The notes under the pieces: model-generated
Databases searched by the model: none
Seen by the model: only the letters and a program-made list of their open reading frames with translations
Told to the model about the DNA's origin: nothing
Shown: positions 19,787-29,901 of the stretch, piece after piece
Position numbering within the stretch: position 1 is the first letter of the stretch
Layout of the letters: each line of letters starts with the position of its first letter
Program-made: the position numbers and the translations under genes
NCBI GenBank assembly: GCA_902595715.1
Contig: CACJRI010000004.1
Location: forward strand, 37,145 to 101,144
Direction: 5' to 3'
DNA length: 64,000 nucleotides
DNA from: an uncultured SAR86 cluster bacterium
GTDB lineage: Bacteria; Pseudomonadota; Gammaproteobacteria; Magnimaribacterales; AG-339-G14

Positions 19787-21586
19787 ATGTCGAGCCATGC
19801 TTCTATAAATAAGATCAGAAACTTCTGCATCATTGCGCATATTGATCATGGAAAATCGACACTCGCAGATCGTCTTATCGAAATATGCGAAGGCTTAAGC
19901 AAACGTGAGATGCAAAATCAAGTGTTGGACTCTCTTGATTTAGAAAGAGAAAGAGGCATTACTATCAAAGCTCAATCGGTATATCTAGAATATGAGTTGG
20001 ATAAAGAAAAGTATCAGATTAACTTGATTGATACTCCGGGGCACGTGGACTTTGCCTACGAAGTGTCTAGATCTTTAGCTGCATGCGATGGAGCTATTTT
20101 ACTTGTTGATGCTTCTCAAGGAGTTGAAGCACAAACTCTTTCTACTTGTTATAACGCTATTGATCAAGGACTTACGATATTCCCTGTATTGAATAAAATT
20201 GATCTCAAACAATCAGATCCAGAAAGAGTCAAACAAGAGATTGAAGAAATAATCGGCATAGAAGCAAGCGAAGCACCAGCTATAAGTGCAAAGGATGGAT
20301 TAGGTGTTAAAGATTTATTAGAAAAAATTATTAGAGAAATACCTCCGCCAGAAGGCTCCATTGCAGAACCATTACAGGCTTTAATAATTGACTCTTGGTT
20401 TGATCAATACCTTGGAATTGTCTCTTTAGTGAGAGTGGTAAATGGTGAAATAAATCTTGGCGATAAAATTAAATTTATCTCAAATAATAATGTTCATTTA
20501 GTGGAAAAATTAGGAGTCTTTACTCCCAAACGATTAGAAAAAACTAAACTAGTTGCTGGAGAAGTTGGTTTTATCTGTGCCGGAGTTAGAAGCATTAAAG
20601 GCGCTCCTGTTGGAGATACTATAGTTCTACCTGATAAAAATAACTCTTTGCCAGGATTCAAGCCAATAAAACCTCAAGTTTTTGCTGCCCTTTATCCTTT
20701 AGATTCTGGTGAATTTGAATCATTTAGAGAATCCTTGGAAAAATTAGCCTTAAACGATGCTGCCTTGCAATTTGAACCAGAGCAATCTCAGGCTTTAGGG
20801 TCCGGTTTTAGATGCGGTTTTTTGGGCACTTTACATATGGAAATCATTATAGAAAGACTTCAAAGAGAGCATGGAATGGAGCTTTTAGCTACAGCGCCTA
20901 CTGTCGTGTATGAAATTCTATTGAAAAACAATGATGTAATTGAAATAGAAAATCCAAGTAGATATCCTGATCCAAGTTCAATAGAGGAGGTCAGAGAGCC
21001 AATAGCTCTAGCAACTATTCTTGTTCCTGAGGATTATGTTGGAAATGTTATTTCTCTTTGCGTGGAAAGAAGAGGAAGTCAAAAGTCTCTCAGATATGTG
21101 GGTGGCCAAATAGAACTGGTTTATGAAATGCCAATGAATGAAATAGTTCTCGATTTCTTTGACAAATTAAAATCAACCAGCAAAGGATATGCATCTCTAG
21201 ACTATGATTTTGTCAGATTTGACCAAAGTGACATTACTCGAATTGATATCTTGCTCAATGGCGAAAAGGTTGATGCTCTAAACTTCATGGTGCATCGCTC
21301 TAAAGCTGACTATAAAGGGAGAGAATTGACAAAAGCTCTGAGAGAGGTTATTCCCAGACAAATGTATGATGTAGCAATTCAAGCTGCAATTGGAAACAAA
21401 ATTATTTCTCGAGAGACAGTTAAAGCCTACCGTAAAGATGTAACGGCCAAGCTTTACGGTGGAGATGTAACGCGAAAGAAAAAACTTTTGGAAAAACAAA
21501 AAGCTGGTAAGAAAAAAATGCGTCAGATTGGAAAAATTGATGTTCCTCAAGAAGCATTTTTATCGGTTTTAAAGGTAAGCAAATAA
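19787..21586 (+). CDS. lepA: Elongation factor 4
   Basis: [39 protein letters not shown]. Confidence 0.96.
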   Translation: MSSHASINKIRNFCIIAHIDHGKSTLADRLIEICEGLSKREMQNQVLDSLDLERERGITIKAQSVYLEYELDKEKYQINLIDTPGHVDFAYEVSRSLAACDGAILLVDASQGVEAQTLSTCYNAIDQGLTIFPVLNKIDLKQSDPERVKQEIEEIIGIEASEAPAISAKDGLGVKDLLEKIIREIPPPEGSIAEPLQALIIDSWFDQYLGIVSLVRVVNGEINLGDKIKFISNNNVHLVEKLGVFTPKRLEKTKLVAGEVGFICAGVRSIKGAPVGDTIVLPDKNNSLPGFKPIKPQVFAALYPLDSGEFESFRESLEKLALNDAALQFEPEQSQALGSGFRCGFLGTLHMEIIIERLQREHGMELLATAPTVVYEILLKNNDVIEIENPSRYPDPSSIEEVREPIALATILVPEDYVGNVISLCVERRGSQKSLRYVGGQIELVYEMPMNEIVLDFFDKLKSTSKGYASLDYDFVRFDQSDITRIDILLNGEKVDALNFMVHRSKADYKGRELTKALREVIPRQMYDVAIQAAIGNKIISRETVKAYRKDVTAKLYGGDVTRKKKLLEKQKAGKKKMRQIGKIDVPQEAFLSVLKVSK

Positions 21587-21588
21587 TT

Positions 21589-22569
21589 ATGTTTGAATCA
21601 ATTTTAATTATTTCAGTAATCATAATTTCTATCTTATTTGCAGTTTGGGTTTATTCAGAGAAAAAATTAGAAGGTAAATTTTCCAAGACCATCAGCACTA
21701 TTTCGTTCCCGTTTCCTCTTTTAGCTTTGTATGCAATTTTTAAACTTAATATTAGCTTTGGTTATATTTTAGTTGGCTTAACTTTGATTTCACTTGTAAT
21801 TTGGATAATCTCTCGTCGAACCGATTTAGTGAATTTGCAGAAAGAAGCAAGATCTTTTTTCTTAATCCTCCTTGGGATAACTATTTTTAGATCATTTATT
21901 TATGAACCTTTTCAAATTCCTACAGAATCTATGATTCCTCAGATACAAGTTGGAGATTTTTTGGTAGTGGATAAATTTTCTTATGGTTTAAAAAATCCTG
22001 TAGGAAAATCAACTTGGTTTGAAACAAGAGAGCCAAAAAAAGGAGAGATGGTTGCATTCATTCCCGAGCATACTATTTGCAGTTCTCCAATTGAGAATGC
22101 CTATCCGGAAAAAAACTTCGATAGCTCTCAGGAATATCTTTGGCAACGTTATAGCGAAGCTTGCACTCCCTTGGGTCTTACTTTTGTAAAAAGATTAATA
22201 GCAAAAGAAGGAGATGAAGTTATTTATCGAAACAAAGAATTGATAGTGAATGGTAAAAAATTAAAAAGAGAGTTTTTATCTTCAAATGATGATGAAATTT
22301 ATTTAAAAGAGTTCTATAAAGATAAGGCTTACACGATAAGACTGTTAGAAAACTATAGGAATCAACTCACATACGGAGCTGAACGTAAATGGGTGGTACC
22401 AAAAGATTATTATTTCGTAATGGGCGACAACAGAGATAACAGCGCTGACAGCAGAAGTTGGGGTTTTGTACCAAAACAAAATGTTGTTGGCAAACCAGCT
22501 TTCATATGGATGCATTGGGAGTGCTTAACCTGTATTCCATCTTTTTCAAGGAATAAATTTTTGAATTAA
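21589..22569 (+). CDS. lepB: Signal peptidase I
   Basis: PFQIPTESMIPQIQVGDFL; VMGDNRDNSADSRSWG. Confidence 0.95.
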   Translation: MFESILIISVIIISILFAVWVYSEKKLEGKFSKTISTISFPFPLLALYAIFKLNISFGYILVGLTLISLVIWIISRRTDLVNLQKEARSFFLILLGITIFRSFIYEPFQIPTESMIPQIQVGDFLVVDKFSYGLKNPVGKSTWFETREPKKGEMVAFIPEHTICSSPIENAYPEKNFDSSQEYLWQRYSEACTPLGLTFVKRLIAKEGDEVIYRNKELIVNGKKLKREFLSSNDDEIYLKEFYKDKAYTIRLLENYRNQLTYGAERKWVVPKDYYFVMGDNRDNSADSRSWGFVPKQNVVGKPAFIWMHWECLTCIPSFSRNKFLN

Positions 22570-22571
22570 GA

Positions 22572-23243
22572 ATGAGTCTTGTTGAGTTAGAAAATTCTAT
22601 TGGTTATAAATTTAAAAACAAGAAACTTTTAGACGAGGCTATTACGCACAAAAGTATAAACTCTGATTTCAACAATGAAAGGTTAGAATTCCTTGGCGAT
22701 TCAGTAATTTCACTTGTTGTTTCAGAAGCCTTGCATTTTGAAGAGAGTTCTCTAGACGAAGGAAAATTAAGTATTTACCGCTCTAGAATCGTAAGTAGAT
22801 CTTCATTGAGTAAAGCGGGCCTGAAAATAAAATTAGATAAGTATTTACATGCAGGTTCAGCGCTTAAGAATAATCAAAACCTAACAGAAACTATCATCGG
22901 GAACACTTTAGAAGCTCTCATTGGAGCTATTTTTCTTGATTCAGATTTTTTAAAAGCAAAAGAAATTACCTTGTCTATTTTAGATATAGATTTTTCTAAA
23001 CTTTTATTAGAAGAACAGAAAGATTCTAAAACTCTTCTTCAGGAATTTTTACAGTCTTTAGACGAAGATTTGCCTGAATACGTAACTACTGAAAAAAAGC
23101 AAAATGGAGAAATTTATTTTATCTCTAAGGTAACTTTGCCGATACATGGTGTTTTTGGTGAAGGACAAGGAAAAAGTAAAAAATTAGCTGAACAAGAGGC
23201 CGCTTCAAACGTTTTAATCATGCTGAATAAAGATGGAAAATAA
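22572..23243 (+). CDS. rnc: Ribonuclease III
   Basis: NERLEFLGDSVISLVVSE; C-terminal dsRBD. Confidence 0.95.
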   Translation: MSLVELENSIGYKFKNKKLLDEAITHKSINSDFNNERLEFLGDSVISLVVSEALHFEESSLDEGKLSIYRSRIVSRSSLSKAGLKIKLDKYLHAGSALKNNQNLTETIIGNTLEALIGAIFLDSDFLKAKEITLSILDIDFSKLLLEEQKDSKTLLQEFLQSLDEDLPEYVTTEKKQNGEIYFISKVTLPIHGVFGEGQGKSKKLAEQEAASNVLIMLNKDGK

Positions 23244-24126
23244 ATTTGGTTTTGTTTCGTTATCAGGCCGAACAAATGTTGGCAAATCAACCTTGCTTAA
23301 TGCTTTCTTTCAAAAAAAGATTGCCATTACTTCGAGAAAACCGCAGACCACTCGCAATCGTATTTTAGGGATACTCACAGAAGAAAAATCTCAAATCGTT
23401 TTTCTAGATACTCCTGGGGTACATCTAGGATATAAAAGGCAGCTTAACAAATTCATGAATAAAATCGCCTCTCACTGCTATGAAGAGGTAGATCTTGTTC
23501 TCTTTTTAATTGATCGTTTTAAGTGGCAAAAGGAAGAAGAAAGTATTCTCAAAAGGTTAAAAAACCTCAATAAGCCTGTAGTTTTAGTCATAAACAAAAT
23601 AGATAGATTGAGAGATAAAACCAAGCTATTAGCATTTATCAAAGATATTAGTGAAAAATTTAATTTTTTATCTATTGTTCCAATATCCGCATTGAAAAAA
23701 GATAATTTGATGGAATTGAAAAATGTAATTTTAAATAATCTGGAAACTGGTCCACATCATTTTCCAGAAGACTCTCTAACAGAGTTTTCAGATAATTTTT
23801 TTATCTCAGAAATAATTAGAGAAAAAGCGATCAATAGATTGGGCGATGAATTACCTTATCGTCTGAATGTCGTGATTGAAAAAATTGATGATTCAAAAAA
23901 GCTTAAGACCATCTATGCAGCCGTCATTACTGAGTCTCAGAGTCAAAAAGGAATCATCCTTGGCAAGCAGGGCAGTATGATTAAAGCCATCGGAACAGCT
24001 GCCAGAAAAGAATTGGAAAAAGAGTTTTCAAAAAAAGTGAACCTTCAACTTTGGGTTAAAGCAAATAAAAATTGGACAAACGATATCAATAAGTTAAAAA
24101 AATTTGGTCTTGGAGTTGATTTTTGA
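23233..24126 (+). CDS. era: GTPase Era
   Basis: GRTNVGKSTLLNAF; DTPGVH; NKIDR; KH domain. Confidence 0.95.
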   Translation: MENKFGFVSLSGRTNVGKSTLLNAFFQKKIAITSRKPQTTRNRILGILTEEKSQIVFLDTPGVHLGYKRQLNKFMNKIASHCYEEVDLVLFLIDRFKWQKEEESILKRLKNLNKPVVLVINKIDRLRDKTKLLAFIKDISEKFNFLSIVPISALKKDNLMELKNVILNNLETGPHHFPEDSLTEFSDNFFISEIIREKAINRLGDELPYRLNVVIEKIDDSKKLKTIYAAVITESQSQKGIILGKQGSMIKAIGTAARKELEKEFSKKVNLQLWVKANKNWTNDINKLKKFGLGVDF

Positions 24127-24821
24127 AGTCTTTAGGCGCGAATGAAACAGAAGCAATTCTATTACTAAGTAGAAAGTTCTCAGAAACCAGTCTGATTTGC
24201 GAAATTTTTACTAGAAAAAATGGCAGAGTTTCTGTCATAGCCAAAGGAGCTCGATCAAAAAAAAACAAATTTCAAAATGTTGCTGCTCCAAATATTTTAG
24301 CCAACATTAACTATTCTGGTAAAAGCGAACTAAAGACCTTAACTTATTGGGAAGAAATTAAATACTTTCAAATACTTGGAAAAAATTTAAAAATTTTACT
24401 GTATCTCAATGAATTGATTTTCAAATTAATAGAAAAGGAAGTTAAACAAGAGAAAATTTTTGATGCCGTAATTAATTTTTACAAGATCTTAGAATTGGGA
24501 GAAGCTAAAAATATTGAGATATCTTTAAGAGAGTTTGAATATTTTTTAATTTGTGAACTTGGCTATGGTTTTAATTTTCAAATCGATGACAAAGGAAAAG
24601 AGATACAAAAAGATGGAATCTACTATTTTCATCCAGCTCAAGGTTTCTCAGAAAAACCTTTAAATAATTTTTTAAAAGTCTCTGGAATTGATATCATAAA
24701 TTTTACTAATGGAAAAATCACTTCTTCTTCAGCAAGAAGTAAAATAAAAAAAATTATGCAACTTGCCATCACCTACATTGCTGAAAAACCTATGAACGCG
24801 GGAGCAATATTCAATGACTAA
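24123..24821 (+). CDS. recO: DNA repair protein RecO
   Basis: N-terminal OB-fold pattern (ETSLICEIFTRKNGRVSVIAKGARSKK); synteny after era. Confidence 0.88.
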   Translation: MKSLGANETEAILLLSRKFSETSLICEIFTRKNGRVSVIAKGARSKKNKFQNVAAPNILANINYSGKSELKTLTYWEEIKYFQILGKNLKILLYLNELIFKLIEKEVKQEKIFDAVINFYKILELGEAKNIEISLREFEYFLICELGYGFNFQIDDKGKEIQKDGIYYFHPAQGFSEKPLNNFLKVSGIDIINFTNGKITSSSARSKIKKIMQLAITYIAEKPMNAGAIFND

Positions 24822-25200
24822 ATTAAGAAGCGGAATAGATTTGGTAAAGGTCTCAAGATTGGCAAAGGCTTATGAGAACTTTGGTCTTAGATTTTTGCAC
24901 AGAATTTATGACAATCTTGAGATCGAACAATTTCAAAAAAAATCTACTAGGGCTAAACCTTTCTTTTTAGCAAAAAATTTTGCTGGCAAAGAAGCTGTAT
25001 CAAAAGTCATAGGCTATGGCTTCACCAATGGCGTCAGACCAAAAGACATTGTGATACTAAGAAAATATGGGGGCCCAAAAGTTAAACTTAATGGAAGAGC
25101 AAAATTATTGGCAAAAGCGCAAGGGCTTAAAGACATTTCCCTAAGCTTAAGCGATACCGAAGAACACGCCACTGCAATGGCTGTAGCTATCACCGAATGA
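24814..25200 (+). CDS. acpS: Holo-[acyl-carrier-protein] synthase
   Basis: SGIDLVKVSRL; FAGKEAVSKVIG; SLSDTEEHATAMAV. Confidence 0.9.
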   Translation: MTKLRSGIDLVKVSRLAKAYENFGLRFLHRIYDNLEIEQFQKKSTRAKPFFLAKNFAGKEAVSKVIGYGFTNGVRPKDIVILRKYGGPKVKLNGRAKLLAKAQGLKDISLSLSDTEEHATAMAVAITE

Positions 25201-25844
25201 ATCTCATTATTTTAGGCCCACCCGGAGCTGGTAAAGGTACCCAAGCAGCTTTTATTGCTTCAGAAAAAAACATTCCGCATATCTCTACAGGCGACATGTT
25301 ACGAGAAGCCATTAAGAATGGAACAGAATTAGGCATACAGGCAAAGGCAGTAATGGATGCTGGAAACTTGGTTTCTGATGAGCTAATCATCGAATTGGTC
25401 AAAGAGAGGATTTCACAAGACGATTGTAAAAATGGCTTTTTATTTGATGGTTTTCCTAGGACCATACCTCAAGCTGCAGCACTTCAGGAAAATAACGTTG
25501 ACATAAATGGGGTCATAGAATTAGTTGTTGCAGATGACGAAATTATCAAAAGAATGTCTGGTCGAAGAATCCACTTGGCGTCTGGTAGAACATACCATGT
25601 TGATTTCAATCCACCCAAAAAAACCGGGCTAGATGATGAAACGGGCGACGAACTTATCATGAGAAAAGATGATGAGCCAGAAACAGTCAAAGACCGTCTA
25701 AAAGTCTATTGGACTCAAACTCAACCGTTGATTGAATATTATTCAAATTTTAAAAACGCCTCAGATTTCAAGTATCTTACTGTTGATGGCACTTTAACCG
25801 TTGAGGAAATTAAAAATAATATTAAAGACTTTTTATCTCAGTAA
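25197..25844 (+). CDS. adk: Adenylate kinase
   Basis: LGPPGAGKGTQA; FLFDGFPRTIPQA. Confidence 0.96.
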   Translation: MNLIILGPPGAGKGTQAAFIASEKNIPHISTGDMLREAIKNGTELGIQAKAVMDAGNLVSDELIIELVKERISQDDCKNGFLFDGFPRTIPQAAALQENNVDINGVIELVVADDEIIKRMSGRRIHLASGRTYHVDFNPPKKTGLDDETGDELIMRKDDEPETVKDRLKVYWTQTQPLIEYYSNFKNASDFKYLTVDGTLTVEEIKNNIKDFLSQ

Positions 25845-26516
25845 ATGACCAACATTTTAGCTATTGAAACCTCTTCGGTTTACTGTTCAATTGGCTTGGC
25901 AAAAAATAAAGAAATTTATATTGAGCATTCTCAGGAAGAAAATACTCATGGTAAAAATATTTTTGGTTTTATAGATAACCTCCTTAAGAAATCTCAACTT
26001 GAAAAAGAAGAGCTAGACTTCATTGCCTTGAGTGTTGGCCCAGGATCTTTTACAGGGTTAAGGGTAGGGTGTTCTGTAGCACAAGGCCTTGCGTTTGGTT
26101 TGCAAAAGAAAATCTTACCTCTGTCTAGTCTTTGGGTTTTAGCTCAAACTGTTCTTTTGGAACACAAAGCCAAAGAACTTTTTATTGTCAAAGAAGCACA
26201 TATGAACGACTTATATGTTGGTAAATTTACAAGAAAAAATAATGATTTGGCTCACCCTTTAATCAACGATGCTGCCATTAAGAAAACAGAACTTTCTGAT
26301 TTTATTTCTTCAGATAATAAGGAAATCATATGTAGCGATTGTCATGAGTTTTTAGACTACTTAATTAAGCCAAATCTTTTAGAAACAAATAACCATGCAA
26401 AAGGTTTATTACACTTAGCCTGTTATCTCGATGATTTAGATACTAGATTGAAAAATCCTGAAGAGGTATACCCCGCTTACCTTTCAGGCACCGATCAATG
26501 GAAGAGAGTTAAATAA
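25845..26516 (+). CDS. tsaB: tRNA t6A biosynthesis protein TsaB
   Basis: LAIETSSVYCSIGL; SVGPGSFTGLRVGCSVAQGLA. Confidence 0.92.
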   Translation: MTNILAIETSSVYCSIGLAKNKEIYIEHSQEENTHGKNIFGFIDNLLKKSQLEKEELDFIALSVGPGSFTGLRVGCSVAQGLAFGLQKKILPLSSLWVLAQTVLLEHKAKELFIVKEAHMNDLYVGKFTRKNNDLAHPLINDAAIKKTELSDFISSDNKEIICSDCHEFLDYLIKPNLLETNNHAKGLLHLACYLDDLDTRLKNPEEVYPAYLSGTDQWKRVK

Positions 26517-27293
26517 ATGGAAGTTTTGCAAATTCTAATTTTGTCGGTCATTCAAGGCTTAACTGAATTTTTACCTATTTCTAGTTCTGCACACTTGATA
26601 ATCACTTCCACAATCTTAGATCAAGAGACCCAATCAATCACTTTTGATATTTTTGCTCATGGTGGCAGTTTATTTGCAGTAATTATTTATTTTAGAGCAG
26701 AACTAACTGACGCTTTAAAAGATTACAAATTATCTTCAAGTAATTCTTTTTTAAACAAATTGTTGCTTGGATCCTTGCCAATATTAATTACAGGATTTTT
26801 ATTAAGAGATTTCATTTCAGAAAATTTAAGGACTCTAGACATTATTGCGCTTTCAACTATTTTTTTTGGTATTCTTCTTTGGATTGCTGATAGATCTTCA
26901 AAAGATAAAACGCCTTATGAATCAGTAACTCTTAAACATGCTTTTTTCATTGGCTTAGCTCAATGCTTGGCTTTGATTCCAGGAACCAGCCGTTCGGCGA
27001 TCACAATAATTTGTGCTTTATTCTTGAGTTACTCCAGAACGGTTGCCTCAAAGTTTGCTTTCATGCTTGCAATACCTACTTTGGGTATTATTTTCCTTTC
27101 CGAAATTATCGCCTTAGGATTTACCTCATCAGAAATAAATTGGCTTGATGTTCTTTTGGTTTCAACCTTTTCATTTTTAAGTTCTTACTTATGCATTGGA
27201 ATTTTTTTAAACCTTATTGAAAGAATAGGCTTTACACCTTTTGTCGTCTATAGAGTTTTACTCGGGATTTTTTTACTTTTCTTAGCCTACTAA
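26517..27293 (+). CDS. uppP: Undecaprenyl-diphosphatase
   Basis: QGLTEFLPISSSAHL; PGTSRSAITI. Confidence 0.95.
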   Translation: MEVLQILILSVIQGLTEFLPISSSAHLIITSTILDQETQSITFDIFAHGGSLFAVIIYFRAELTDALKDYKLSSSNSFLNKLLLGSLPILITGFLLRDFISENLRTLDIIALSTIFFGILLWIADRSSKDKTPYESVTLKHAFFIGLAQCLALIPGTSRSAITIICALFLSYSRTVASKFAFMLAIPTLGIIFLSEIIALGFTSSEINWLDVLLVSTFSFLSSYLCIGIFLNLIERIGFTPFVVYRVLLGIFLLFLAY

Positions 27294-28133
27294 TTGTCTT
27301 TTGATGCTCCACCCACTATATTTTTGAACCACATAAAAGATGTAGGATATGAATCTAATGATTCTAGGAATCTTTGTTTCTTTTGCAAAAACTTCTCTTT
27401 TTAATAAGCTTTCATACCAATCATTAACATTGGGATGAAGAATATGTATTGGATATCTTGCAGCCTTAAGTCTTGAAACATAAATAAACCATGCAATATC
27501 GGGTAAGGTTAGTTCGTTGCCCAAAATGTAAGTATGGTGAGAAAGTTTTTCATTTATTTCATCAAGATGGAGTTTAAGATTGAGCAATGATTTAGTTGCA
27601 GCCTCGTCTGTGATCCCTACTTTTTTATAACTCTCCCAAAACTTTCTATTTGCATCGTCTTCTGAATCTTCATTTCCATGTAAGGTAGCCTTTGATTGGG
27701 ATTTTTCTTTAATTTTTACGTTATTCAAGAATTTTGGAACTAAGAATTTAAAAGTCACATTTCGAATGTCTAAATGAAGGTCATTTTCTTCAATCATCAT
27801 CTGATTTATCTCTTCTTCTTTATCTACAGGTATCAAAGTCATGGGGGGAAATTTATTGTCTAAATACTTAAGGATGTCGTTACTCTCGATATGAACTTCT
27901 CCGTCATCAACCAAAACAGGAACCAATGATCTCGGAGTAATGCCTTGAAAGTAAGGAGAAAAGTTTTCTTTTTTTTGAAGATTAATATGATGGCCTGTGT
28001 AATCTATATTTTTTAATCCCATAAAAATTCTTGTTTTCATTGAACAAGCTGAAAAAGTGAAATGAAAGAGATGGATTCCTTTCCAAGAAAGGACTTCTTT
28101 TGTTTTAATATCTTCTTGTCTGAGTTTAACCAT
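27282..28133 (-). CDS. Glutathione S-transferase family protein
   Basis: Thioredoxin-like N-terminus with ESNDILKYLD; GST C-terminal domain. Confidence 0.8.
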   Translation of the reverse strand: MVKLRQEDIKTKEVLSWKGIHLFHFTFSACSMKTRIFMGLKNIDYTGHHINLQKKENFSPYFQGITPRSLVPVLVDDGEVHIESNDILKYLDNKFPPMTLIPVDKEEEINQMMIEENDLHLDIRNVTFKFLVPKFLNNVKIKEKSQSKATLHGNEDSEDDANRKFWESYKKVGITDEAATKSLLNLKLHLDEINEKLSHHTYILGNELTLPDIAWFIYVSRLKAARYPIHILHPNVNDWYESLLKREVFAKETKIPRIIRFISYIFYVVQKYSGWSIKRQLVG

Positions 28134-28147
28134 CGTTTTTTACTAAC

Positions 28148-28921
28148 ATGAACAATTTTACAGAAAGAAAGCCATTTGTATCTTATCTTTCGAAAAATGA
28201 AATCAGATTTGCAGAACAATTTGCTTCCAAACACAACTTGGAATTAATCACACCAAGAAACTTAAGGATCTCCGAAACACACAAGCAAGTCATATGGGCA
28301 TCAGCCAAAAACCTTGCATTGCAAGATTTGGCAATAAAGAACTCAAAACCTTTTGTCATCGATTACATGGACTTTAAAAAAATTATGGCTAAATCATCTT
28401 TGCTAAAAAAATGTTTTTCTAAAAAAGATATTGGTAGAAAAGTGATTGATTTGACCGCAGGATTTTGTATAGATGCTTTAGAAATAAGTTTTCTTGGGTA
28501 TTCAGTCACTGCCATAGAGAAAAAATCTTGGCTATATGAATTTACAAATCAATGTATGCAAAACTCAAAGCATAAAGACTTGCAACATTCCATTAATAGA
28601 ATAGATTTTTTAAATGGCGATTCTCTGGATCTTATAAAAAAATATTCGGATCATGAGATTGTCTATCTGGATCAAATGTTTGAACAAAAAAATGATGCAA
28701 GAGCCAAAAAAGAAATACAATTTTTAAGAAATTTGGATTTTGAAGAATTTGATTTAAATAGATTTAAAAAGTCTCTGAAACAAAACAATTTCAAGAAAAT
28801 CATTTACAAATCAGCTCTGCATAGCAATATGAGCTCGCTTATTAATTTAAAGCCTTCCCGTGTTATAAAAGGGAAAGCATTTAAATACAATATATTTACT
28901 TTAGACCAGGAGAACGAATGA
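28148..28921 (+). CDS. rsmJ: 16S rRNA m2G1516 methyltransferase RsmJ
   Basis: VIDLTAGFCIDALEISFLGYSVTAIEK; YLDQMF. Confidence 0.85.
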   Translation: MNNFTERKPFVSYLSKNEIRFAEQFASKHNLELITPRNLRISETHKQVIWASAKNLALQDLAIKNSKPFVIDYMDFKKIMAKSSLLKKCFSKKDIGRKVIDLTAGFCIDALEISFLGYSVTAIEKKSWLYEFTNQCMQNSKHKDLQHSINRIDFLNGDSLDLIKKYSDHEIVYLDQMFEQKNDARAKKEIQFLRNLDFEEFDLNRFKKSLKQNNFKKIIYKSALHSNMSSLINLKPSRVIKGKAFKYNIFTLDQENE

Positions 28922-29286
28922 ATTATCAAAAAGATGTATCTAACTTTATGATCTTAGGAGAACAAAAAATAGCTTCAGATCTTAATCTTAAAAATGAGCA
29001 AACTCAGCTTTATATGAATTTGATCAAAGAAGAGTTTGAAGAGACCGCGAAAGCATTTGATGATGAAGACTTGGTTGAGGTTGCTGATGGTCTTGCAGAT
29101 ATGGTTTGGGTCATTATGGGTATGTGCAATAGCGTAGGCATAGATTTTGATAAGATTTGGGAAGAGGTGCGAAGCTCAAATATGAGTAAATTTGTTGATG
29201 GAAAATTCATTAAAAATGATGCTGGGAAAATTATGAAGCCAGAGACTTATTTCAAACCAAATATAAAAAAAGCTTTGGGTTTATAA
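28918..29286 (+). CDS. MazG-like nucleotide pyrophosphohydrolase
   Basis: LIKEEFEETAKAFDDEDLVEVADGLADMVWVIMG (EExxE...ExxD). Confidence 0.8.
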   Translation: MNYQKDVSNFMILGEQKIASDLNLKNEQTQLYMNLIKEEFEETAKAFDDEDLVEVADGLADMVWVIMGMCNSVGIDFDKIWEEVRSSNMSKFVDGKFIKNDAGKIMKPETYFKPNIKKALGL

Positions 29287-29288
29287 TC

Positions 29289-29311
29289 CATGCCGCCTTG
29301 ACGGCGGCATG
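29289..29311. terminator. Hairpin between convergent mazG-like gene and hsp20
   Basis: CATGCCGCC-ttgac-GGCGGCATG, 9-bp perfect stem; no U-tract. Confidence 0.4.
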
Positions 29312-29323
29312 TTTCGGGGGAGA

Positions 29324-29770
29324 TTATTCTGTAATTAATTCACCTGAATTAATTTGAATAACTTTTGCTTTTTCCGACTCTGGAATAACCCTTTCTAGGT
29401 TTATTTTTAATAAACCATTCTTTAGATCGGCTGTTTTTACAACAACTTCCGGGGCAAGAGAGAATTGCAATTTAAAGGCCCTCGCAGCAATACCTTGATG
29501 TAAGACTTCTCCAGAAGAATTTTTAGATCCTTCATGAGTGATGCTCAAGTTGTTTTCTTTAGTTTCAACTGTTAAATCATCTTCACTAAGACCTGCAACT
29601 GCAACCTCGATGGTAATATCATTACCTTCACGTTTGATATTGTAGGGTGGATAAGACCTTGAATCTTCTCCTATCTCACTGAAAGTTCTCAATGAATCGA
29701 ACAGACTGTCGAATCCTAAGAACCTCGTTGAAAAGAAAGGATCTGATAAATTTAATAAACTATTTTTCAT
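29324..29770 (-). CDS. Small heat shock protein (IbpA/Hsp20 family)
   Basis: alpha-crystallin domain: YPPYNIKREGNDITIEVAVAGLSEDDLTVETKENNLSITHEG. Confidence 0.92.
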   Translation of the reverse strand: MKNSLLNLSDPFFSTRFLGFDSLFDSLRTFSEIGEDSRSYPPYNIKREGNDITIEVAVAGLSEDDLTVETKENNLSITHEGSKNSSGEVLHQGIAARAFKLQFSLAPEVVVKTADLKNGLLKINLERVIPESEKAKVIQINSGELITE

Positions 29771-29870
29771 AATAAACTCCTTAAAATTTAAGCAAGTTAA
29801 TAAAAAGACACCTCATTCGAGCATGTCGACCTAAGGAAAGATCCCATCACGGCAATCTTTCTCAATATTT

Positions 29871-29898
29871 ATATGGAGGTATTTTTTATTTTTTCAAG
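29871..29898 (-). promoter_or_regulatory. Sigma-32 type heat-shock promoter for hsp20
   Basis: On minus strand: CTTGAAA, 13-nt spacer, CTCCATAT. Confidence 0.6.
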
Positions 29899-29901
29899 AC
29901 T

